64,000 bases of DNA from Phoronis australis (lineage: Eukaryota > Phoronida > Phoronidae): assembly GCA_002633005.1 (NCBI GenBank), contig NMRA01000162.1:486666-550665 (forward strand), in the 5' to 3' direction. This document shows, in pieces, positions 45,601-55,456 of the stretch. Below the pieces are notes generated by a model that was not told the origin of the DNA, ran no database searches, and saw nothing but the letters and a program-made list of their open reading frames with translations. How positions within the stretch are numbered: the stretch's first letter is position 1; the number at the start of each line of letters is the position of its first letter. Position numbers and translations under genes: made by a program.

Positions 45601-48600
45601 TGTTGTCCCCAAATGCTTGAGAGCGATTCGTGAACAGGTAATCAGAGTAGTGGAAGCTCTGATTTTCGGAATCGTGTTAATTCGAAGAAGTGAGTTTTCG
45701 AAGGTAGCTAACCTTTGTTTGGAGTAGTGAGCCTTCAGGGAACTCAGTCTGGACCTTGACAGAGTAGTAAACATTACGGCGTTCTCCCATTCATTGACTT
45801 TACCAGACGTAGATGGTTGTGAGCGTGTGATAACAATGAACTTCTTTAATTGCAAACTGCCAATCACAACCCTTTGTCTAGTATGACAACACGCAGGCCA
45901 ATTATCTACCAGGCTTATTACAAACCAAGTGTGGACACAGTCAAACCCAGAGCGAATTGCTACAACTTAACTTTTATTTTTAACAGCACAGCCCAGTCAG
46001 GCTAGATACGATTTTATTGGAGATTAGAGCAATTATCCAATCATAAATGAGGAGAGGTGCACCATTGACAAGAAAAAAAAATTCTTCATTTACCAAAGTT
46101 GAAGCTTAGGCCTACTTTTCCATAATAAAGTCAAAATGCTTGACGGGATTTTTTTAGTGGAAGAAAACACGGAAGTTGAGAATTGTTTTTGAGCACGACG
46201 GAGGGGGCTTATAGTGAACGTACCGTCAGCGTGAACTGAATTCAAAAGAACGGAAACGCAAACATGTGTACACGCATGCATGTCAATCCAACATCTTGGT
46301 GGACACGTACTGGATGAACAACATATTTGCATATTCGAGGACCACTATCAAATAAAAATTTGAAAATGCGTGCACTTTACCGTATTATGCTAGAAATTAA
46401 ACTAAAATAGCAGAACAACACTTAATCTCAATTTTCCTGTTTTGTTTAAGTCTTGGCCGCTTTTAAGGCATTCACACCGCACTACTTTTTGGAAGCTCTC
46501 TCGTTGCTATATAGCTTAGAAATGTCTTAGCCTAGACATCTATGCCTACATGTAGGTATAAACATTCAATTCCAGACTCCTTTGTTACCCTATGGTGTAT
46601 CCACCAAGCGTTCAATGCTGATGAATAACGCGAAGCCCTCCCTCCTCATCGTCTGCATGATCCTTGGTGTTATTTACACAAACACCAATCTGACGAAGTT
46701 GGCAGGGTACGGCCCGGTACCACGTCAAGCGCTTTGAATCGCTAGTCAAATCAAAATTATTACTAACTCTGTTACCATTGTAGTTAATACTTCTAGTAAC
46801 TGCAACAATCTTGTTGTTGTCCATAAAAGCATCTTTAACGATTATGCTGTGGCTGGACCTTTTCGACGGGGAGGGGTTCGATCGAAGCCTCCGAACCCCA
46901 CCTCTGGCAACGGTCCTGCCTCATACATGTATTTCACGATAACTTTCAATTAATTCCAAATTTGAAAACGCCTGCACTTTTCTGTTCTATGCCAACAAGT
47001 CGATTTTAAAGCATTCACACCGCACTACTTTTTGGGTGCTCTCTCGCTGCTATATAGCCTAGCTAGGTATAGACTTACATCTAGGCTCTGTTGTTACGCT
47101 ACGTTGTAGCTATACCACGCGTGTTCAATGCCGATGAATAACATAAAGCCTCTGCGCCATCCTGTGTTCTATATGTACGCAAACACCATTTGGGCGAAGT
47201 TGGCCTGATACTGCCTGCTGATTACGTGAAGTGCTTTGAATCTGAAGCAAATTCGATCGAAATCATTACTAACTTAGTTATCATTTTCGTTAGTTGTACC
47301 AGTAGCTGGAACAATTTTGTTGTTGTTGTCCATCCGTATCCTTATCTTTAGCAGATAGGCTGGCGCCGGACCTTTTCTGCGGGGGTTTCCATCGAACCCC
47401 CTGGCTACGGACCCACTCTTAGTTCTATAGGGGCTTCAAAGTAGGTTTCGTGAGTACTTACAACAGGTAATTTCATGTTGAATTTTTGCGGCGCCTCATT
47501 AAAGATAATTATCCTTACTTTTCACTAGTGTAACATGTTACCATGTTTAAAGATACACATTATAGTATAACTCGCTAATGAACTTGTAGAGAAATTACAA
47601 AATGTTGAAACCATTTTAACAAATCAATAAAATAGATCCTGGAATGCCGTGCAGTTACGACGGATAAGAATGTAAAATAGTGAAAATAGTATGAATAAAA
47701 CGACGAGCGTTGGTACTGAAACATGCGGTGGTTGTAAAAGGACGGCACGGCAACTTTTTTACTCCGTTGCTAATTCTATCAATAGACTTAATATCTCTAT
47801 CGATAGACTTGGTATCTCTATCGATAGACTTATTATCTCTATCGATAGACTTACTATCTCTTTCGATAGACTTATTATCTCTAACGATAGACTTAGTAAC
47901 TCTTTCGATAGATTTATTATGTTTATCGATAGACTTACTATCTCTATCGATAGACTTATTATCTATATCGATAGACTTAATAACTCTATCGATAGACTTA
48001 TTAACTCTATCGATATACTTATTAACTCTATCGATAGACTTAGTATCTCTATTGATAGACTTACTAACTCTATCGATAGACTTACTATCTCTACCCCCTT
48101 ACTAATTCTATCTATAGACTTACTATCTCTATCGATAGACTTAATAAGTCCATCGATAGTCTTATTAACTCTATCAAAAGACTTAGTATCTCTATCGGTA
48201 GACTTAGTAGCCTATCTCTGGCGACAGGCTTACTAAGTCTATTGATAGACTTATTAACTCTATCGATAGACTTAGTATCTCTACCGATAGACTAACTAAC
48301 TCTATCGATAAACTTAGTAACTCTATCGCTAGTTACGATATAAAGGATGCTAGATCGGTTTCAAATTAAAATGGAGGACCAAAACAAGCATATTGTCGAT
48401 TTATTCAAGCTAGGATTGATCCTGAATGAAATAATGAATGCACTCATGCGTCGTTTTGAAGTGTCACTAAGCACAAGGCAATTGCGACGTGTTTTGGCGT
48501 CTGACGGACTTCGGTGCCATAAAAGTATGTCACCTTTTGTACAAGTATGGTACATACGTTTTCGTGGTCTTTCGGTATAAACATGAGTTACACCTTTGAA

Positions 48601-51600
48601 CCATTTGAATAAATTTGGATCACATTTTTCAGACTTGCAAGGTATAACATGGTTGCAATTTTCAAAGTCCAGCAGCCCATCCTAGCCCGCTAACCGGATA
48701 GGCCTATCAGGTTTGTGCACCTGGGCAGTCAGTAAGTCGAAAGTTGCCAGCGAGAGCTAATGTAATATTCTGAACTAAAGTCGTGACCTGTTGACCCAGG
48801 CCAACAGTTGTGATAAATATGAAGTAACTTTTTAGCAATTGCTACTAATTTCTTACTTGCACCAACAGGGACTAACAAATCAAACTGGCGAAAAATCTTT
48901 TGCGACATGCGAAAGTCAACGCCCCGTTCAATCTTCCGCTTTGTTCTAGATTGGTTTTCTGGATAACAGCACGTCAATTTTTGTCTAAAGCCAAGTCTCA
49001 ACTCATGTCGATGAGTAAAACATATAACGGCGCATTTCCATTGGTTTGCCAGTCCAGCCTCCTCTCTCCAGCTCTGGCAAGAATCATCTGTAATTCCGAT
49101 TCTGAGTTAGAGTAAGGTCACATCACAAAAATGCCCAAATTCGAGGACGACGTTTAGCACTAAATATATAAGAGAAAAGTTTTTTAAAAATAATTATCAA
49201 ACATTTGTCTTAGATGTGTCTACACAGAGAATTTCAACTTCAAATATATTCCGATATAGCAGACAGGTTAAGCAACATCTTGTCTCTTGTGACTTGCCTG
49301 AAAAGTGGTCTCGGAGTTTTCTCCCCTGCTGGAAATTTAAATGTATCTATGAGTTTAAAATTTAATTTTCTTACTAACCTTACACGAGTCTTTATGACCA
49401 TCAATATCAAATTTTGTCACCAGTTTTTCAAGTTTGATATTTTGCCGTTCCAAAAGAGCAGTTTTACTGACATGAAAAATGCAAAATATGCCTTTATAGC
49501 CAAATAGGTCATATCTCGGTAACGAAAGGTCATTGAGTGCAAATATTGCAGCAGTGTACTTTGGGCCAGCATCCCAACACATGCACGAAATATTAGCTCT
49601 GTATGAATTTTTGAGTATATAGTGATTTTTCATTTTCATATGGTTTTTATATGGAATCATTCTTAACAACGTATCTTGCAAAACAATATCCAGTTTTGTG
49701 CATTTTAAATGCTGAAAGGCATGAAATCAAACACAGGCTGGGTTCAGCAGAACGAGTTCGTAATTAACGTGTCTCCGAGGCACTGCGTCACTGCCTCTTC
49801 TGTTTTTTGTTTTAGATAACGTGCCTCACGATGGTCTACGTCCTTTTGTCATTGGCGACTTTGCCACCGGTGACGGATGCGTTTCCCTTCCTAATATCAA
49901 GGAAGCCATACGTGAGTTAAATGCCATGTAGTGAATGTTTATGTATTCCTTTTATTTCAAAGGCAAGAATAATTCTTACAATAAAATTAACTCCTCAACC
50001 AAGTCATCACATGAAAACCTGATAGTTACACCCGCAGATAAATTCTTAATTTTTTGCTAGACTAAATTTAAATTACTTTTTGGAAATAGTTTTTAGAGAG
50101 TAATACCAAATGTCTGTCTTAAATCTTGCGTCACTTTGATTAAACAGAATCCTGGCATAACCTGTTTAAAAGGAATAGATATATAATGAAGCTCAACAAT
50201 TGTACTCCTTTCAGGTTTGTTGAGATCAAAATATGAAGCTTCCATGCCGATACAAGTTGTTTATGAAGACCAGCCACTGAATAACTACACCTTGCTCGTG
50301 AGGAGAATCCACGGTAAGCATTAGAGTGTCAGGTGTTTACATAATCTAAGTTTTTGTGTTACCATACCGGAGGCACGCCCTTAGACAGAAGTACGCCGTG
50401 GACGTACGTAAGGAATGTTATTGCAAAGACGCACTGGGCGAGCATTTGGAAAAAATATGCACGATTAATCCTAAACAATGTCTAAGGTTTATTCAATTCA
50501 TGTATATCAAAATTAGCTACATGTATACGCTTAGTCGTCAGTCTTATGCATCAAACAGTTTTCGTGACGTCATTTCGGTGAGAAAAATGTCGCGGGAACT
50601 TTTCGTTTGCGCGCCGGTTATACCCAAGTGTGCAGGGCTCGACGCTATTAAAATCTTCACGTCGTATTTTGCGACCTAGCCAATATCCCATCTCGCATTT
50701 TCAAAATCCAACTCGCATTCGTGAATGCCAGGTCGCGAAATTTTCCGCCATTTTCCCCTCCAAAAATGATTTCTTAGATCATCGATAAAATGTTTACTAG
50801 ATTATTCTCCAGTACCTGCAGCGTTTAATACTCACAAATTTGAGATCGCAAAATTGAATTCGTTCATGCACATACGACGTTACTGTTCTTCACGACCGCC
50901 ATTGAAAGGCTCTGGAGCGCAAGGCAAGTTGCCGATTTGAGAGTTGAATTAGTGCTCTCTAACTGACACGTGCATTCGAGTAACTAAGTTTTCTATGTCA
51001 AAAGGGAGAAAATGCCCGTTCAAAAAGTATTTTGCTAGCTCTGATCTGCTAGTTGTTGTCATCAAAGTCATTAAAGATCCAAAATCACTCAGAGTGCAAA
51101 TTCTCTCCACTTTTTGTTCACAGCCCAAATTTTGCCTCTTAACTCGACGTTTGAAAAACATCTATCGAAAAAAATCCGTGAAACGATGCACTAATCGAAT
51201 GACCTATTTGGATGCGCGGGAACAGTTCAGTGTAAAAACAGGGTACTTGTGCTGTTTACGTACTCAACAATTAGTTTTCCATGAAATCAATAGCCTTGAA
51301 ATAATTTCCGACTCTCTCCGTGCGGGTTTCCATCGGGTAATGGTGAGTTTGCTCCTCAATACCTTCCAAGTACAGGAAAATAGGTCAGTCACAAAACGAC
51401 ACACATGTAACTAGTGATAACTTTCTTTCGGAGGTATAAAACAAAGCCGGGATTTGGTTTTACATATTGAGAAAAGGCGTTTTTTGAAAACTGAATTTGT
51501 TGTGTAAACATGCGCGCACCCAGCCTAAAATGCAGGGGGCTCGAATTCTTCGATATGCGGACCTTTTACTGAAAAAACCAACAAGGACTTAAAAAACGGG

Positions 51601-54600
51601 TCCACTAGGTTCAGGCCAGTCAATCGTGCATCCGCGCCGAATTCCTGTGGACTTTGTGGACTTTTGTCTCGTCTACTTATTATTTCACTGGGGCGGACCT
51701 TTTTGCCCAATTCGCCAAATTGTGCCCGAGCCCCTCCCTGGTAAAACGAGAGTGACACACCGTACATGTATAGGCTGCGTGTTAATCTTAAACCACGCGC
51801 GGTCGTTTGTAGTGCGCTATGATAGGCGCTAGCCTGAACCGTGGGCGCTTAACTGGAAATTCTCAAAAGTTGAGAGGGAACGCTTAGTAGATCAGTGAGC
51901 GCTTACACTTCAAAGGTAGGGAGTAGATTTGTGCGTGAGCATTAGTCGTTAACATCATCAAGTGTTTGCGATGATAAGATATTAAAAGACTACAATGGTA
52001 AGAAACGTTATAATAATACGATATTGCGAGGCAAACTCCATCTAGTTGGATGACCTTCTGGATATCGTTATGAGCTAAACTGTACCCTTTTTAGCCACCC
52101 GGAATAATTTTGTTTTTAATTGCCCCTTTCAGCAGGAAAAAAAATTGTTTCTGTTGGAGTCTGAACATTTTACGGCGACTGTGGTCCTGGAAGAGAAAAG
52201 TTGCCGGGGGGATGTATGAAGAGAAGAATAAAAAGTTCTTTAACCACAATTTTACATCTAGTACCCATTTAGTTGAAATAGCTGGCTACAGGCATTGAAT
52301 ATAGGGTTTAAGGAACATCGACTTCGGGAAACATCGGAACAGGAGAATATCAGTTCTGGGTTATATCGGACCCGGGGAATATCGTAAAGCATCGGGTCTT
52401 TTATAACCGCCGAGAATCTCTGGGCTCATTTTCACATAAACCACTGGCACCCGGGTTCTTAAGAGAGATAAGCCGGCATACTTTTTCATTTAGGACTGTC
52501 GCTGTTCTCTTTTGATGTGCAGCTTTGGAGTGGTGCGCACATGTGAGTTCACGCACTTGAATCGCTGTAGTAGGCCTAGTCACTTTAGGTTGGCAACAAC
52601 GTGTGAAAGACAAATCAGAAACAAGTAAAGGGGTTTGAGAATTTCTTGGCAACTGAAAGTAAAGACGTGGCCGTCGATTGGCGACTAATGGGGTTGGCAA
52701 TTTCACTTTGACTGCCTTATGCGATAAAAACGAGACGCACATCAAGTCATGGTACCGCTTGCGCGCTAACAACGGGACAGACCGGCAGTGCGATCAGGGC
52801 CCGGTCTCTAATCTTTGTACTCGAAACGAACTCGAAACTATGTTTGGCAATTTCTCTGCTCCTTTTGTGCGAACTTAAGATAATTGGTTATCAGACTGTG
52901 CTCGAATACATTATAGTGTATACATGTGCATAGGAGTTTCTAGTTCAAGTTTGCCCTTGAAGAGCCTTATATTCGTGCTACAAACTCGAGTAAAAACTCG
53001 AAATTTCGAGTTCAAACTCGAACTTATTGCTTTAATATTGGGTTTACAAACTGTGAACTAAGGGCAATAAATTATCTACATAAGTTATTGTGTACTCGAA
53101 CATAGAACTTATCTTGAGTTCGCCAAAAGTAGAGTAGAAAATGCCAAACCTAATTTCGAGCTCTATTTCGAGTAAAAAATTTGGAGACCGGGCCCAGGGA
53201 TATTGTCCTGGATATTTGATACATGTAATATGGACATCTTACGCGAAAAATAAACATACATGTATTTGTCCACAACAAAGTTTGGTAAGTTGATCGCTTA
53301 AGAATTAGTAGAAACACCGCTGTTTTGTGACGTTTTTTCACGTGTTATGCAGTGGCAGAAACTTTCTTCGGCAAATCCGGAAATTTGCAATATTGGCCGA
53401 AAATGTTAGCCTATGAAAGGCGTCAAAGGTCGATTCTGCATATTCCATGTTCACGCTAGTTGCTTAAAAGTCATCGGAAGGGCTGTTCTCGGTTAGTGTT
53501 CGTTTGAACTTGGGTGTGGCAACAACCAAATAACGGTCGAGTCAACAAGAGTTGCTTTATATTTGCCAGTTATCTGTCGAGAAGTGTAAAAACTCAGCTC
53601 GCATTCGTTGGAAATTCCAGGTCGCATTTTGCGACTTGACATGAGCTGACAAAAATCTCCAAATTTCAGGTCGCAAATGTGACCTGCAGCTCGTTATGTC
53701 GAGCGCTGGTGTGTATTCGTCATATCCAGTTTACGCCCGGGCATATATTTGGATTTGATTTTTGATTTCCACAATGATACTTTTTCGAATGTGCGCAATG
53801 AATTTTTTCTGCAGAACTACTGAATTTGAGGGTGCAACCGTCTCAACGGGCAGTAGAGACGGTGGCCACCCCATAGGCCCTTCGTGCGCCAGAAGCTTGA
53901 GGCGAATTATGCCACACGCAGGTTACACTATAAATGTCGTGATGCTAATATCTTGATGGTTTCTCACCAGGTACTATCCACTTTGCACGGGGGTGTATAA
54001 TATGTCTTTTCAGTTGTTCTTCCTTATAATTTTCTAATTCTCTATTTATCTGGCGTTGAAGTTTATCTAGCAATGGATGGTCCTGTTGTGAGGAAGTAAA
54101 AAGTAAGGATCTTTTGTCCCCTAATTTCTTAATAAAATTCTTACCTTCAGTAAATTTTTCTTTTACAAAATGAATACTTTGATTCTCTTTGTAGGGAAGT
54201 CTTGTATACTCGCTCCAAACTTCGAATACCTAAATTAACATAATTACTGTCATGGAGAAGAGAATTGTTAAATAGCCAAGACCCCCGACCTCTGGGGAAG
54301 TCTGCAATACAAAAAGAAAGGCTTCTACTGAAATGGTCAGCCCTGTATCCAAGATCAACTCTGCATGATTCCAGCAAACAACTGTTTTGAAATAAGAAAA
54401 AATCTAATCGTGTCTTTTTAACTGGATCCATTATCTTCTAAGTAAGTTGTTTTACATTTGGATGAGCAAAACTCCACGAATCAATCAAGTTATATCTGGA
54501 GAAAACACTTTGGACTTCTTGTCTTACTTTGGGTTTGTCTATGACTGCTCTTGATAGACTTCGCCGGTTCCGTCGGGTCAACCGCCTAAGACATCTGATT

Positions 54601-55218
54601 GGTGCTTGATTACGACTTCCGGCTTATAAACTAATCAATCTCCCGTTCAGTAACGCCAGGACCTCGCTAAAAAGCAAGACCTCACGATATTACGTGTGAT
54701 AGCGAGTGTCGTGTATTTTAAATTAAAACACGTGATTTTGGCAAGATTTAGCTTCATCCTAGGTTAGTTATTAGCGCTACTGAAGGCACGCCAGATGTCT
54801 TAGCCGGTTGAGGTAAATCATGTGTACCTATCATTTTGCGCGCGAAGCCAAATCAGACACAAACACCAGTAAAGGACTTAGTTATTACACGCTATACGTT
54901 TTGTCGGATTTCAACTTGAAATAGTACGAATACGACATGTATGTCTTAAAGAATTCCGGTTACCAAAGTTCACGGATATATTGATTTCTTTCCTGGACAG
55001 TTTTCCTTCAAGATAAGACACACCTGCCAACAATGTGTATCGTGCATATCATGACGATTTTCTTCAGGTTTACTACCACAAGTGGACCCAGACAATCTGA
55101 ATACATTTCCCAATGTGTTCGTCGCGATCGTCACCAAATCTTTCTATGAGGTGTGCGTACCCCACGAAACACTGTTGGTGGGATTTTCAACCAACGCCAT
55201 GCATTACCTGCAGACGAT
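33502..55218 (+). CDS. SABATH-type SAM-dependent carboxyl methyltransferase, 5' four exons (partial)
   Basis: Exons 33502-33622, 49816-49911, 50215-50313 and 55068-55218 join in frame for 155 residues. SABATH (Methyltransf_7) enzymes transfer a methyl group from SAM to carboxyl groups of small acids. Exon 1 supplies the helical N-terminus (AAIARRIRPVILKAI). Exon 2 carries motif I, FVIGDFATGDGCVSLPNI, for SAM binding. Exon 3 ends the next strand with VVYEDQPLNNY, the acidic position that contacts SAM ribose in the family. Exon 4 has SFYEVCVPHETLLVGFSTNAMHYLQ split across two family landmarks: the SFYE loop and the S-x-N-A-M-H-Y-L block equivalent to the plant SxSLHWLS. Internal junctions are phase 1, 1, 1, then phase 2 at the last donor. 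The rest (the W-x-x-F-L-x-x-R and PGG region and cap) was not found in the remaining ~8.8 kb. The gene therefore continues past the window or is broken. Confidence 0.75.
33926..33970. repeat. Long inverted repeat in intron 1 (hairpin 1)
   Basis: CTTACTTTTCACGTTATAACG pairs with CGTTATCACGTGAAAAGTAAG with one mismatch across a 3-nt centre. Confidence 0.85.
34024..34087. repeat. Long inverted repeat in intron 1 (hairpin 2)
   Basis: The outer arms ACGTTATCTAATC and GATTAGATAACGT are perfect; the inner arms (TTATCAA/TTGATAA) are interrupted. The centre is CTCGCGAG. It shares the CGTTATC motif with hairpin 1, 54 bp away. Confidence 0.8.
34124..34278 (-). repeat. Foldback MITE family D, copy 3
   Basis: Reverse-oriented member, from GTGCGTTCAGTAAGGCTAG to ACACAACGGGAGGCAGG. 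Confidence 0.75.
34563..34578. repeat. Left target-site duplication of the LINE
   Basis: GTTAGCGGCTCCAGTT, matched at 40003-40018 with one mismatch. Confidence 0.85.
34950..38529 (-). pseudogene. LINE ORF2 (APE endonuclease, reverse transcriptase, Cys-rich C-terminus), frameshifted
   Basis: The start MINVISLNCRGL (38529) is the APE-type endonuclease N-terminus. After a shift, GVTILINNNFEYE and further endonuclease blocks follow (SFTWS near 37950; TDHSAI, the catalytic SDH-like block, near 37850). The RT lies at 37195-35660: NKTPGPDDFTGEFYK, the GFIAGR block, a GRGCKQGDPLSPYLF motif, and the catalytic YADD at ~36436-36425. The 35669-34950 part continues with RWFQFRLSHRVI and the C-x2-C...H-x4-C knuckle CTFCKSEPETLLHLYWQC. 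Several frame changes separate the blocks. A compensated shift also replaces the AFDSVSW segment right after the motif A VDFE. Confidence 0.85.
39061..39945 (-). pseudogene. LINE ORF1 (coiled coil + RRM-like nucleic-acid chaperone), frameshifted
   Basis: It encodes an L1-type ORF1 protein that would package LINE RNA. From the N-terminus there is a basic/Ser-rich segment (after MPGKSQRKALRSQS), a coiled coil with heptads around residues 75-125 (SDRFSKVEDKMLDLETSQEF), and the start of the RRM-like domain (RRYNLLFYGI). The frame shifts near 39355 and resumes at about 39300 with VIKSDRYNILAAGSKLR-type C-terminal-domain sequence to 39061. One indel near 39310-39355 splits it. There are no CCHC knuckles. 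Confidence 0.75.
40003..40018. repeat. Right target-site duplication of the LINE
   Basis: GTTAGCAGCTCCAGTT, the partner of 34563-34578. Confidence 0.85.
40020..42530. other. No recognised gene (intron 1 of the methyltransferase)
   Basis: Contains an N at 40725 and an assortment of short frames. The 40395-40490 segment (GCCACTCA...ACCGCCATTTT) resembles 17610-17705, implying another interspersed repeat. No exon was recognised. Confidence 0.4.
42539..42567. repeat. Perfect 12-bp-arm hairpin
   Basis: CTAGGAACCAAT-ATGAG-ATTGGTTCCTAG. Confidence 0.9.
42591..42752 (+). repeat. Foldback MITE family D, copy 4
   Basis: From CTGCCTCCCGTTCAGTAACG to TATTGAACGCACGCCTG, with the CGCGAGATTACATGAGATATT core. 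Confidence 0.8.
43367..43525. repeat. MITE-like repeat, CAGGGGCGGATCC family (copy 4)
   Basis: From CAGGGGCGGATCCAGGATTT to AAATACGCCACTG, in reverse orientation relative to copy 1 (CTCGTCAGACATTCGCACCCTCC...CCATGGCCCC). Confidence 0.7.
43900..45610 (+). repeat. Diverged duplication with Penelope-like remnant
   Basis: Segments in 43900-44940 recur at 45246-45610: ATGCGCATGCGAAATTG/GTGCATGCAAATTG, then GGTCGCTGCGCCTCA/GGCCGCTTCGGCTCA, then CTTCATGAAGTCA and TTTAAAACCGCCGTTGGTC. The second copy is shorter. Between them is a hammerhead-like tail. No RT/GIY-YIG coding was recognised. Confidence 0.55.
45151..45192 (+). ncRNA. Hammerhead-ribozyme-like core, probably inactive
   Basis: CTGATGA (45151-45157), a stem II of GTCT (45159-45162) and AGAC (45170-45173), and GAAAC (45174-45178) form the conserved hammerhead core in the right order. 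A stem III GTT...AAC follows. The stem III closing region reads ACAT rather than the usual GUH, and a candidate stem I (TGTTC/GAAC) flanks it. Similar cores are known at the ends of Penelope-like elements. Confidence 0.5.
46357..46910 (+). repeat. Diverged tandem duplication, unit 1
   Basis: Shares with the following unit GCATTCACACCGCACTACTT, then GCTATATAGC, TTCAATGCTGATGAATAAC and GCTGGACCTTTTCGACGG, in the same order. Confidence 0.7.
46956..47400 (+). repeat. Diverged tandem duplication, unit 2
   Basis: Second copy of 46357-46910, with many substitutions and a shorter start. No coding was recognised in either unit. Confidence 0.7.
47768..48335 (+). repeat. 21-bp minisatellite (ATCGATAGACTTA-type), about 27 units
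   Basis: The consensus is TATCTCTATCGATAGACTTAT with variable positions. Units are interrupted by two aberrant stretches near 48094-48110 and 48205-48240. Because 21 is a multiple of three, long Ile-Asp-Arg-Leu reading frames stay open but are artefacts. Each unit centres on the palindrome ATCGAT. Confidence 0.9.
48347..48524 (+). pseudogene. N-terminal exon of an integrase-type transposon protein (tentative)
   Basis: The frame has a hydrophobic/charged start, then FKLGLILNEIMNALMRRF and STRQLRRVLASDGL. This resembles the helix-turn-helix N-terminus that precedes the DDE integrase core in Ginger/integrase-core proteins of aquatic animals (xxLGxxNxEIxxxLxxxxxxxxSxRTLxRxLxxxGLxRRK). It ends at a GTATGT donor (48525). 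No downstream integrase core was found, so it is probably truncated. It sits immediately after the minisatellite. Confidence 0.4.
48530..49815. other. No recognised gene (end of intron 1)
   Basis: AT-rich sequence with open frames on both strands but no family match. Confidence 0.35.
49816..49911 (+). CDS. Exon 2 of the SABATH-type methyltransferase (SAM motif I)
   Basis: Acceptor TTTGTTTTAG, donor C|GTGAGT. Residues 41-72 contain the GDFATGDG nucleotide-binding loop. Confidence 0.8.
50215..50313 (+). CDS. Exon 3 of the SABATH-type methyltransferase
   Basis: Acceptor CTCCTTTCAG, donor G|GTAAGC. Residues ~73-105 include VVYEDQP and LLVRRIH, matching the second strand and following helix of the Rossmann fold. 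Confidence 0.75.
50633..53708. mobile_element. Candidate 3.1-kb DNA transposon with CAGsGCTCGAC ends
   Basis: The left end CAGGGCTCGACGCTA and right end TATGTCGAGCGCTG are inverted, and GTGTG flanks both (50628-50632, 53709-53713). Subterminal CTCGCATTCGTgAA...CCAGGTCGC motifs occur near both ends. No transposase was recognised inside, and a smaller MITE (52795-53197) is nested in it. Chance pairing is possible. Confidence 0.35.
52795..53197. repeat. 403-bp MITE with ~43-bp terminal inverted repeats
   Basis: The ends are CAGGGCCCGGTCTCTAATC and, inverted, CTGGGCCCGGTCTCCAAAT. Both continue with TACTCGAAA and GCTCGAAA/ACTCGAAA. The interior has several ACTCGA/TCGAGT inverted repeats. No clear target-site duplication was found. 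Confidence 0.8.
53985..54560 (-). pseudogene. LINE fragment: endonuclease C-terminal part
   Basis: The minus-strand frame KKTRLDFFLFQNSCL...VDLGYRADHFSRSLSF...RGRGSWLFNNSLLHDSNYVN parallels the LINE at 37.6-38.0 kb (GYRTDHSAIRLEI...RGRGLWKFNNSLLRDKKYVE). The catalytic-type DHS is DHF here. The fragment extends into the endonuclease-RT linker without RT motifs and is truncated at both ends. It is a related but distinct family member, within intron 3 of the methyltransferase. Confidence 0.75.
54641..54792 (+). repeat. Foldback MITE family D, copy 5
   Basis: From TCCCGTTCAGTAACGCCAGG to CTACTGAAGGCACGCC. Confidence 0.8.
55068..55218 (+). CDS. Exon 4 of the SABATH-type methyltransferase
   Basis: Acceptor TTTTCTTCAG, donor AT|GTAAGT. 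It encodes FVAIVTKSFYE and GFSTNAMHYLQT, the substrate/SAM pocket region of the family. Confidence 0.8.
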
Positions 55219-55360
55219 GTAAGTACGTTGCGTAGAAATGCGACTCTCATTTCGTTATCTTTCTTTATACAGTTCAGCATTAAAACTTAAATCTCCCGTG
55301 TAGTTTCAATTCTAGTCTACAGCCTGTTTCTAAATTGAGTTATGTCTACTTGTGGATATT

Positions 55361-55443
55361 AAGTATCGGTCCACGGATCCACCGACCACTGTACAGCCAA
55401 CAAGCGGCAAGGTGGGGGGTCAGCCATTCAGATCCATGTTTAG
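55361..55443 (+). repeat. Module E, copy 1
   Basis: AGTATCGGTCCACGGATCC...ACTGTACAGCCAACAAGCGG...GGTCAGCCATTCAGATCC, recurring at 58279-58395 and 58473-58593. It lies just before repeat C copy 2. Confidence 0.75.
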
Positions 55444-55456
55444 TTTTTCCGAATTC

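Noticed and set aside
47691-48236. 181-codon and 131-codon plus-strand frames rich in Ile-Asp-Arg-Leu or Leu-Ser-Ile-Asp
   Set aside because: They are produced by a 21-bp tandem repeat whose period is divisible by three; no start context, domain or splice signals support coding.
52401-52772. 123-codon minus-strand frame
   Set aside because: No domain or splice framing; it ends just before the MITE and looks accidental.
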